This document shows positions 1-6,761 of a DNA stretch of 11,826 bases, piece by piece. The notes beneath the pieces are model-generated. The model was not told the DNA's origin, did no database searches, and saw only the letters and a program-made list of their open reading frames with translations. Source of the stretch: Verrucomicrobiota bacterium. GTDB taxonomy: Bacteria; Verrucomicrobiota; Verrucomicrobiia; Limisphaerales; DSYF01. Numbering within the stretch: position 1 is the stretch's first letter; each line of letters opens with the position of its first letter. A program made the position numbers and the translations under genes. The stretch lies in assembly GCA_025457725.1 (NCBI GenBank), contig JALOTU010000025.1, positions 1-11,826 of the forward strand, in the 5' to 3' direction.

Positions 1-265
1 TGCTGAATTGACCCAGTGCGCCACTACATGGGCTCAGCGCGAACTTTCCGTTTAGGAACCTTTCCTTTCATCCTGGCTGCCAGTATCCCCCGGACCTGTT
101 TTGGGGCCGGTCGCCGACATCCTAGGCCACACGACTTCTTGTCTGTAAATCCACAGCGAGCCGGTGGTAAATATTGCGGACTGCTGCACAGGGTTTAGCC
201 CGGGTGCATGCGGAACACCATGTTCTTTCACAAACTCTCGGAGACGCAGTTTCTCCTGAGACCTT

Positions 266-3184
266 ATGATAGAACAAACGCAAACCTCAAACCGGTTGGC
301 AGCGCTGGCCACCCTGCTCACGATGCTCGGCAGTGCAACTGTATCCGGCGGCCCATTCAATTTGCAGGGTCTTTCAAAAGGCGATACGACGTGGGTCGCT
401 GGAAATGTTCTGAACTGGAACGAACTTGACTTTATTCCTTGCCGGATTGCCATCTCTGGCAAAGGGTTCACCGGGCAATCGATGACCGTTCTTTTTCCGC
501 ATCTGACGGGCACGACCCCGGGATTCCAGAATCTCTACCGCTTCACGACTTCCTCCAACGTCACCATCACATCCCCGCCGGTGCTCTCCGCGCCAGCGGG
601 TGCGGACTGGTCCTACACCTTCACAATCGATCATGCAGGGGGGGACGGCTATGTCGCCTTCGAGGCTCGTTTGGCGGCAGGGGCTCACCTCAACACGGGC
701 AGCTCGCTTATGCTACGCGGCATGCCGTCCTCCATGGGAAATTTGCAGGTCCATAAACCCGCTCCAGGACCCGGGTTGCCGGATCTGGCCATGGTGAAAA
801 GCGGTCCGGCAACCGCTGCTGCCGGCGATCTGATCTCCTACTCGCTGTCGTATACCAATCAGGCGGGCGGCACGAACATTGCCCGCGGCGTTCAAGTCAG
901 CGATATTTTGCCTCCGCAACTGACCGCCGTGCAGGCGGTGGGTGGGGAAATCCAGGGAACCACCATCTTCTGGGATCTGCCCGATTTGCCCGCTGGTGCT
1001 AGCGGCACCTTGGCCTTCACCGCGCGCATCTCCACCAACGTCAGCTTTGGCCAAACCATCACCAACTACGCGCAGATCCTCAGCTCAGAAAACGACCTCA
1101 ACCCTGCAGACAACTCATCAAAATGCATCACCACGCTGAGTGTTAATCGGCCACCAACCGCCCAGAATGACGTCTATCAAGTCCTCGAAGATACGACTCT
1201 CATCGTTTCCGCTCCCGGCGTGCTCGCCAATGACTCTGATCCGGATGGAAATGGTTTGACTGCGGAACTGACGGGCCAGCCGGCGCACGGGACGCTGGTT
1301 GGTTTTGATGGGAACACGGGAGCGGTGACGTATCGTCCGGACACGAACTTCGCGGGTGGGGACAGTTTCACCTACAAGGTCAACGACGGGTTGGTGGACA
1401 GTGCGCTGGCGACGGTGACGATTACGGTGACGCCGGTGAACGACGCGCCGGTGGCGAATGACCAGAATGTGACGACGCCGGAGGATACACCCAAGGCGAT
1501 TCAGTTGACGGGCAGCGATGTGGACGGGGACAGCCTGACCTATGTGCTGACGGGCCAGCCGGCGCACGGGACGTTGGTTGGTTTTGATGGGAGCACGGGA
1601 GGGGTGACGTATCGTCCGGACACCGATTACGCGGGTGGGGACAGCTTCACGTTCAAGGTCAACGACGGGTTGGTGGACAGTGCGCTGGCGACGGTGACGA
1701 TTACGGTGACGCCGGTGAACGACTTTCCCATCACCCCGCGTGAAGGTGGGCTGTATACTGTGCTTGAGGATGGAATCTTGGAGGTACCCGCCCCTGGCCT
1801 GCTGGCGGACATGGTGGATCCAGATGGGGACGTGCTGAGTATCTTGCTGGTCGGCGGCGTGACCAATGGAACGCTTCACGTCAGCACAAATGGTGCGTTT
1901 ACGCATCGGCCTGATGCGGACTTCTTTGGGCCGGACTTCTTCCGATTTCAGGTGAGCGATGGAACGGCTTTCAGCAGTGTCCTTGCGGCCAGCATTCAGG
2001 TTCTACCAGTGAACGATCCGCCTTCCTTCAAAATGGGGCCCAGCCTCTTTCATCAGCTCAACGCCCCGCAACAGGTGATTCCGGGCTGGGCGAGTGGCAT
2101 GACATCAGGGCCTGCCAACGAATCGGAACAAACGTTGGCATTCCAAGTGACCACAGACAATCCGTCGCTCTTTGTCCAGGTCCCGCAGATTGCGCCGGAT
2201 GGAACCCTTCAATATACCCCGGCGCCCGGACAAGCTGGGGTGGCATTGGTCACGGTTGTCCTGCACGACAGCGGCGGCACAGCAAATGGCGGCGTGGACG
2301 TATCCGAACCCAAAACCTTCAGCATTACAATTAACTCCCCGCCGGCGGTCTCCATGGTCACGCCGGAGGACGGGGCGGAGGAACTGATCCCCGTTAGTCT
2401 GACCGTAGCGGCCTCTGCCTCGGATTCTGATGGGACGATTACCCGGTTGAGTTTGTTCCAATCCACAAATCTGCTGGCCACAGTCACGAATTTGGGATCG
2501 CACTACGTGATTCTGACCAACGTGGCGCCCGGAACGTATGAGTTCTCGGCCTTTGCGGAGGATGATCGAGGTGCGGCGGCCTGGTCTGAGGCGGTGACGA
2601 TTACGGTCCATGATTCGCCGCCGGTGGAAACCCTGGCCCCGCCAAAGCTCAATCTGAACACAGGGCTGTTCGAACAACGCATCCGTATTTCGAACCCATC
2701 CTACTATACCCTCGAAGGAGTGCAGGTCCTGGTAAGCGATCTGCCTCCAGGGGCAATGGTTATCAATGCGACAGGTGAAACGAACGGGATTGCCTATGTG
2801 CGATCCGTGTCGTCGATACCGCCGGGAAGCGAACTTCTCATGACGCTGGAATACTACGTTCCCACCTCTCACTTTCCCAATCCAACGTTGGAGGTTCGCA
2901 CGGACGCCATCCCTCAGGACCGCATCCAGTATGTGGGCATCCCGCAGAGCATACACAACGCACGGATGCGTTCTGACGGCGGCTTCATGCTGGAGTTTGA
3001 GACCGAAGCGGACCGTCTGTATGCCGTCGAATACTCCCCCAACCTGCGGGATTGGAAGGGAGCGCAGCCTCCCATTGTTGGTGACGGGGTTTTGTATCAG
3101 TGGATTGACCATGGCCAACCGAAGACGGAATGCCCTCCCGCGGAGGCAGCCGTCCGCCTCTACCGAGTGATCCTGTTGCCGTGA
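266..3184 (+). CDS. Large exported multidomain protein with DUF11, Ig/cadherin-like repeats and a Verrucomicrobia-type C-terminus
   Basis: A 972-residue protein, probably exported and surface-associated; its molecular role is unknown. The ATG at 266 is the first start after an in-frame TGA at 257-259 and has only a weak ribosome site. A hydrophobic stretch at about residues 11-28 looks like a signal peptide, although its n-region has little positive charge. Residues about 30-170 match no family I recognise. Residues 172-293 resemble DUF11 (PDLAMVKSGP, then DILPPQLTAV). Three Big_9/cadherin-like modules follow, at about 294-390, 391-483 and 484-581, with NDSDPDGN, DVDGDSL and DPDGD motifs that resemble calcium-binding acidic loops. 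A related module spans about 582-690 and a Big_7-like Ig domain about 691-786. Residues 787-972 carry the NLNTGLFEQRIRISNP and FETEADRLYAVEYSPNL motifs, which I recall from Verrucomicrobia secreted proteins. A beta-barrel gene follows after 20 nt. Adhesion or matrix binding is an inference. Confidence 0.85.
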   Translation: MIEQTQTSNRLAALATLLTMLGSATVSGGPFNLQGLSKGDTTWVAGNVLNWNELDFIPCRIAISGKGFTGQSMTVLFPHLTGTTPGFQNLYRFTTSSNVTITSPPVLSAPAGADWSYTFTIDHAGGDGYVAFEARLAAGAHLNTGSSLMLRGMPSSMGNLQVHKPAPGPGLPDLAMVKSGPATAAAGDLISYSLSYTNQAGGTNIARGVQVSDILPPQLTAVQAVGGEIQGTTIFWDLPDLPAGASGTLAFTARISTNVSFGQTITNYAQILSSENDLNPADNSSKCITTLSVNRPPTAQNDVYQVLEDTTLIVSAPGVLANDSDPDGNGLTAELTGQPAHGTLVGFDGNTGAVTYRPDTNFAGGDSFTYKVNDGLVDSALATVTITVTPVNDAPVANDQNVTTPEDTPKAIQLTGSDVDGDSLTYVLTGQPAHGTLVGFDGSTGGVTYRPDTDYAGGDSFTFKVNDGLVDSALATVTITVTPVNDFPITPREGGLYTVLEDGILEVPAPGLLADMVDPDGDVLSILLVGGVTNGTLHVSTNGAFTHRPDADFFGPDFFRFQVSDGTAFSSVLAASIQVLPVNDPPSFKMGPSLFHQLNAPQQVIPGWASGMTSGPANESEQTLAFQVTTDNPSLFVQVPQIAPDGTLQYTPAPGQAGVALVTVVLHDSGGTANGGVDVSEPKTFSITINSPPAVSMVTPEDGAEELIPVSLTVAASASDSDGTITRLSLFQSTNLLATVTNLGSHYVILTNVAPGTYEFSAFAEDDRGAAAWSEAVTITVHDSPPVETLAPPKLNLNTGLFEQRIRISNPSYYTLEGVQVLVSDLPPGAMVINATGETNGIAYVRSVSSIPPGSELLMTLEYYVPTSHFPNPTLEVRTDAIPQDRIQYVGIPQSIHNARMRSDGGFMLEFETEADRLYAVEYSPNLRDWKGAQPPIVGDGVLYQWIDHGQPKTECPPAEAAVRLYRVILLP
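1268..1444 (+). repeat. Intragenic direct repeat, copy 1 (Big_9 module)
   Basis: The first of two 177-nt direct copies inside the large surface-protein gene. It lies 279 nt (93 codons) before copy 2. By eye there are 10 mismatches in 177 positions (about 94% identity), and the last 70 nt are identical. It encodes the C-terminal two thirds of one Ig-like module, from the LTGQPAHGTLVGFDG motif to TVTPVND. Confidence 0.93.
1547..1723 (+). repeat. Intragenic direct repeat, copy 2 (Big_9 module)
   Basis: The second copy of the 177-nt repeat. The reading frame is kept because the 279-nt offset is a multiple of three. Similarity stops sharply on both sides: the preceding codons (Thr-Tyr-Val against Thr-Ala-Glu) and the codons after VND differ. 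This fits duplication or gene conversion of one module. Confidence 0.93.
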
Positions 3185-3192
3185 AACGTAGC

Positions 3193-3199
3193 AAAGGAG
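3193..3199 (+). promoter_or_regulatory. Shine-Dalgarno site fixing the beta-barrel gene start
   Basis: AAAGGAG lies 5 nt before the ATG at 3205. It supports that start over an ATG at 3130, which would overlap the upstream gene by 55 nt and put 25 non-hydrophobic residues in front of an otherwise normal signal peptide. Confidence 0.85.
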
Positions 3200-3204
3200 C
3201 CGTT

Positions 3205-4251
3205 ATGAAGAAATGCATTATGATCCTGAGCCTGTCCCTGTTGGCGGCGGGAGCAGCGAAGGCAGGGGGGGCCGAGACGGCCGACTGGAAGCGCAACCGC
3301 ATCAGCGTCAGCTTCAAAGCGGTGTTCAACATAGACGCCGAGTTCATCGATCCCGGCACGGTCTTTTCCGAGTCCGATCCTGGCGCCGCGGATGGGCGCG
3401 GGGACGTGAACCGAACCTACAACAATCCAGAGGAAAACTACAACAAGGTGGATAGCACCGGCAACAACCACGGTGGCACCATCGGGACTTGGTATTGGGG
3501 TTTTTCCGACATGAGCCAGATTCCCGGGAATGACACCCTGGTTATGACGAGCACCTCAGCCACCGCTTCCGGGAGCACGTCCAGCACGGACGAACCCTAC
3601 CTGGGATTTGAAATGACCTACAATCGGGAGCTTGGCGTGAAGGGCAGGGTGCACTACGGAATTGAAGGGGCGTTTGGGCTCTTTAATGTCTCGATCACCG
3701 ACACCGCGCCTCTTCCAGGGACAACCACCGTTATCACCGACACATTTGGATTGAATGGGTACGTTCCGACTGCGCCCGTTCAGAATCCGGACACTTTCGG
3801 GCCGATCATTGATTCCACCGTGTCGCAGAACAACCGGCAGGTGACCAGCACCGGCGGAACAGGGATTGCCGGCAGCCGTTCCGTGGATGCAAACATCTAT
3901 GGCTTCCGTCTAGGTCCCTACATGGACGTGGATCTGGGCAAGGACTGGTTTCTGACCTTCAGTGGCGGGCTGGCCTTTGCCGCTGTGGACAGTGGTTACG
4001 ACCTCTTTGAAAGCTATTCTCTGCCCGGAGGAGATGTGTTGCGCGCCGGGAGTGATGAGACCACTGATTGGGTGGTGGGCGGGTATGTCGCAGGGCAGGT
4101 GGGGTATGCCCTCTCGCGCCGCGTCTCCCTCTTCGTCGGCGCCCAGTACCAGGCCCTGGGAGATGTCCAGCAAAACATTGGTGGCCAGGAGATGATACTG
4201 CATCTCGGTGGCGCAGTCTCAGGTGTGGCCGGCGTGAGTGTCTCGTTCTGA
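3205..4251 (+). CDS. Outer-membrane beta-barrel protein of unknown specificity
   Basis: A 348-residue protein, probably placed in the outer membrane. The start at 3205 is chosen because of the AAAGGAG site and a classic signal peptide: MKK, a hydrophobic core of about 12 residues, then AKA-GG as a likely signal peptidase I site near residue 20. The mature part is rich in Gly, Ser, Thr and alternating hydrophobic residues. Candidate amphipathic strands include HYGIEGAFGLFNVSI, IYGFRLGPYMDVDLG, WFLTFSGGLAFAAV and the last strand AVSGVAGVSVSF. The terminal Phe fits a BamA-recognised beta-signal. A Ser/Thr-rich central stretch may be loops. It probably shares a transcript with the surface protein 20 nt upstream, so the two may work together in the cell envelope; that link is inferred. 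Substrate or partner cannot be read from the sequence. Confidence 0.82.
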   Translation: MKKCIMILSLSLLAAGAAKAGGAETADWKRNRISVSFKAVFNIDAEFIDPGTVFSESDPGAADGRGDVNRTYNNPEENYNKVDSTGNNHGGTIGTWYWGFSDMSQIPGNDTLVMTSTSATASGSTSSTDEPYLGFEMTYNRELGVKGRVHYGIEGAFGLFNVSITDTAPLPGTTTVITDTFGLNGYVPTAPVQNPDTFGPIIDSTVSQNNRQVTSTGGTGIAGSRSVDANIYGFRLGPYMDVDLGKDWFLTFSGGLAFAAVDSGYDLFESYSLPGGDVLRAGSDETTDWVVGGYVAGQVGYALSRRVSLFVGAQYQALGDVQQNIGGQEMILHLGGAVSGVAGVSVSF

Positions 4252-4480
4252 GTCTGTCACCCGTCAGCGGCATGCGCATTGCTTGGCAGGAGGCAATATG
4301 GTGTGTCATTTTCCAGCATCAAGCCACCTTGCCTGGTTTGGGTTGGATCATTTGAATCACGCTGCCTGTCACGGTGATCGCAACACCCTGATTGGAAGCC
4401 AGACGCACCAGTGCTCAACAGGTTTTCCCAAGAGTGGACCCCAATCGCCCGGGCCACAGGCGGGCCGAAGGTTTAACAAC

Positions 4481-4487
4481 AAGGAGG
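4481..4487 (+). promoter_or_regulatory. Shine-Dalgarno-like site with long spacing before the response regulator
   Basis: AAGGAGG is a near-perfect anti-16S match but lies 16 nt from the ATG at 4504, longer than the usual 5-10 nt. No alternative in-frame start codon lies between them, and an in-frame TAA at 4474-4476 blocks an upstream start, so the ATG at 4504 stands. Confidence 0.6.
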
Positions 4488-4503
4488 GCAGAGTCTCATC
4501 ACA

Positions 4504-5175
4504 ATGAAAGAGCGCAGAAGTATTAGGGTTTTGGTAGTGGATGATCATCCTGTCGTGCGTAAAGGGATCAGCATGGGCCTGTCCCGGGCTTCGGGATTCG
4601 AAGTGGTTGGAGAGGCTGGAGACGGAGACGCTGCCATTCAAGCCGCACGCGACCATTCCCCCGACGTGGTGCTGCTGGACATCGATTTGCCCGGGCGCAA
4701 CGGATTGAGCGTTGCCGAGATTCTGCGAAACGAATTGCCTGACATTAAAGTGGTAATCCTGTCCATGTTCACCTCGGAAGGTTACGTGATGCAGGCGCTT
4801 AAATTCGGAGTGCAGGGCTGCCTGCCCAAAGGGTCCTCCATGGATGAGGTCGCTCGCGCGGTGCAATGCGTCTCGGACGGGGATGTCTATTTCAGTGAAG
4901 GGGTTGCCCGCATGGCGCTGGGACGCATGGTTCGCAACGGTCAGGCCACGCCCAGTCCGGAGGATCTCACCCAACGTGAACGCGAGGTCCTGGTCCAGAT
5001 TGCCGAGGGGTTGAGCAACAAAGAGATTGCCAGCGCCCTCAATCTGGGGGTGCGCACCGTGGAAACGCATCGAGACCGGCTCATGCGCAAGCTGGGCATC
5101 CACAGTGTGGCCGGCTTGACGAAGTTTGCGATTCGACATGGGTTGTCAACGTTGGGGAGCGCCGTGAGCGCTTAG
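4504..5175 (+). CDS. NarL/FixJ-family response regulator (REC plus LuxR-type HTH)
   Basis: A 223-residue cytoplasmic DNA-binding regulator, expected to be phosphorylated by a sensor histidine kinase. The receiver domain covers about residues 7-120. It has the acidic pair Asp13-Asp14, a phospho-acceptor Asp59 in VVLLDIDLPG, the conserved switch Ser87 in VVILSMF and the invariant Lys109 in CLPKGSS. The LuxR/GerE helix-turn-helix covers about residues 153-215: LTQREREVLVQIAEGLSNKEIA, with the recognition-helix stretch VRTVETHRDRLMRKLGI. Length and domain order are normal for the family and all key residues are present. No histidine kinase lies in the window, so it is an orphan here. The 252-nt gap before it and 126-nt gap after it suggest its own transcript. 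I could not identify a promoter, and its target genes are unknown. Confidence 0.95.
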   Translation: MKERRSIRVLVVDDHPVVRKGISMGLSRASGFEVVGEAGDGDAAIQAARDHSPDVVLLDIDLPGRNGLSVAEILRNELPDIKVVILSMFTSEGYVMQALKFGVQGCLPKGSSMDEVARAVQCVSDGDVYFSEGVARMALGRMVRNGQATPSPEDLTQREREVLVQIAEGLSNKEIASALNLGVRTVETHRDRLMRKLGIHSVAGLTKFAIRHGLSTLGSAVSA

Positions 5176-5254
5176 TGCGCGCCCTTTCCCGCGCCCGCGA
5201 GGGGCCGGAGCTTCCCCGGAGGCTGGAGGTTGTTAAAAACTTGTCACTAATGTG

Positions 5255-5301
5255 GGCAACTTCGTGTTGCCTCCATCCCGTTTGTCGGTACTTCTACCGG
5301 C
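5255..5301 (+). promoter_or_regulatory. Two tandem hairpins immediately upstream of the dnaB start
   Basis: Hairpin A pairs GGCAAC (5255-5260) with GTTGCC (5266-5271) across a TTCGT loop. Hairpin B pairs CGGTA (5286-5290) with TACCG (5295-5299) across a CTTC loop; a U-G and a G-C pair can extend it to 5284-5301. It therefore ends one base before the GTG start. No Shine-Dalgarno sequence is visible. The pairings are read directly; a role in translation control is inferred. Confidence 0.4.
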
Positions 5302-6753
5302 GTGATCGATTCTGTGAGCGAAGCGGGCGGCAAGCCGCCTGATCTAAAACAAGCCCGTCGGCGAAAGCCGGCCCCTGCTCCCCCTCGAATTGAGCGGTTG
5401 CCCCCGCATTCGATTGAAGCCGAACAGGGCGTACTGGGTTGCGTGCTGCTCTCGCCCAACGATTGCATGGGGGAGTGCATCACCAAGCTCAAATCCGCCG
5501 CGGACACCTTCTACGATCTTCGTCACCAGACGATCTATGCCACGATGCAGGAGATGTATGATGCGCGGGAGGCCATTGATCTGGTGACCCTGCAGCAGCG
5601 CCTGCGTGACCGCAAGCAGTTGGAAGGGGTCGGCGGCTTGACTTACCTTTCCTCGCTGGCCGACGCCGTGCCCTCGGCGGCCAATCTGGAATACTACCTG
5701 GACATCGTCCGGGAGAAGCACCTGCTAAGGCGCCTGATTTTGACCTGCACCGACATGGTGGGGCGTGTTTACGAACACGAGGGCAATGTGGATGCGCTGC
5801 TGGACGAGGCGGAGCGGGATATTCTGAGTGTGGTGGAATCCGGCGTCGACGAGTCGCAAACCGCCATCAAGGATCTCGTTCACAAGGCGATCAACACCAT
5901 CGAGGAATACCACAGCCGACAGGGCATGCTCACGGGGATCAGTACCGGGTTTATGGATTTCGACAAGATGACCACCGGGTTGCATCCGGGCGAAATGATC
6001 GTCATCGCTGCACGTCCCAGCATGGGCAAGACCTCGCTGGCCATGAACATTGTCGAGCATGTCGCCTTGGAGCTGGGATTGCCGGTGGGGGTGTTCAGCC
6101 TGGAGATGACCTCGGAATCGCTTGTCCTGCGCATGCTGTGTTGCAAGGCGCGGGTCAATCTTCGCGATGCGCGGGAAGGGTTCTTCTCCGAGCGGGACTT
6201 TCCCAAGTTGACCCAGGTGGCCGGCAAACTGTCAAAGGCCCCGCTTGTCATCGATGACACCTCCGGCTTGTCCATCCTTCAATTGCGGGCCAAGGCCCGT
6301 CGCATGCACGCCCAACACGGCCTCAAGCTTTTGGTCATTGACTACCTGCAACTGCTCAACTCTACTGCCCGCCGGGCCCAGGAGAACCGGCAGCAGGAGA
6401 TCTCGGAAATCTCCAGTGGAATCAAGGCCCTGGCGAAAGAACTCAAGGTTCCAGTGATCGTGCTCAGCCAGCTCAATCGTGAGTTGGAGAAGGACAAGAA
6501 TCGCAAGCCCCGGCTGTCTGATTTGCGTGAATCGGGGGCCATCGAGCAGGATGCCGACCTCGTCGGACTGCTCTACAAACCCAGCAGCGAGGATGAGGAG
6601 GGGGGCGGGGAGGAGTCCGAGGGTGTGCCGGTCAATCTGCTCATCGCCAAGCAACGGAACGGCCCCACCGGCGATGTCAACCTGACTTTCCTGAGGTCGT
6701 TCACCCGGTTCGAAAGCGCCGCCAAGGTGAGTGACGAAGCAGTGCCGGAATAG
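5302..6753 (+). CDS. dnaB: Replicative DNA helicase DnaB
   Basis: A 483-residue hexameric ATP-dependent 5'-3' helicase that unwinds DNA at the replication fork and contacts primase. The length is close to E. coli DnaB (471). The GTG at 5302 is the first possible start after an in-frame TAA at 5248-5250; a GTG at 5314 is an alternative. The N-terminal domain begins at the conserved PPHSIEAEQGVLG motif (about residues 34-46). The RecA-like domain carries Walker A ARPSMGKT with Lys243-Thr244, Walker B LKLLVIDYLQLL with Asp347, then SQLNRELE and LSDLRESGAIEQDAD, and ends with AKQRNGPTG. All catalytic motifs are intact and no intein interrupts them. bamA begins 8 nt after the stop, so the two are likely co-transcribed. 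The start lacks a Shine-Dalgarno site and follows two hairpins. Confidence 0.97.
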   Translation: MIDSVSEAGGKPPDLKQARRRKPAPAPPRIERLPPHSIEAEQGVLGCVLLSPNDCMGECITKLKSAADTFYDLRHQTIYATMQEMYDAREAIDLVTLQQRLRDRKQLEGVGGLTYLSSLADAVPSAANLEYYLDIVREKHLLRRLILTCTDMVGRVYEHEGNVDALLDEAERDILSVVESGVDESQTAIKDLVHKAINTIEEYHSRQGMLTGISTGFMDFDKMTTGLHPGEMIVIAARPSMGKTSLAMNIVEHVALELGLPVGVFSLEMTSESLVLRMLCCKARVNLRDAREGFFSERDFPKLTQVAGKLSKAPLVIDDTSGLSILQLRAKARRMHAQHGLKLLVIDYLQLLNSTARRAQENRQQEISEISSGIKALAKELKVPVIVLSQLNRELEKDKNRKPRLSDLRESGAIEQDADLVGLLYKPSSEDEEGGGEESEGVPVNLLIAKQRNGPTGDVNLTFLRSFTRFESAAKVSDEAVPE

Positions 6754-6761
6754 ACTTGAAC

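Noticed and set aside
52..513. Antisense 153-codon frame covering the otherwise empty 1-265 region
   Set aside because: It overlaps the start of a convincing sense gene, has no recognisable domain and no ribosome site. Two short + frames at 16-198 and 208-429 are equally unsupported.
1118..3118. Long antisense open frames (262 and 337 codons) opposite the surface protein
   Set aside because: The translations are His/Arg-rich, and the first mirrors the sense-strand repeats. No ribosome site or domain supports them.
3130..3204. Upstream ATG extending the beta-barrel gene by 25 residues
   Set aside because: It would overlap the previous gene by 55 nt and hide the signal peptide, while AAAGGAG points to the ATG at 3205.
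4252..4503. Possible terminator or promoter in the gap before the response regulator
   Set aside because: Only short imperfect inverted repeats (5-bp stems) without T-runs and no convincing -35/-10 pair were found.
5176..5254. GC-rich inverted repeats after the response regulator as a terminator
   Set aside because: Stems are short (GGGG/CCCC) with no T-run. A TTGTCA near 5241 lacks a -10 partner at the proper distance.
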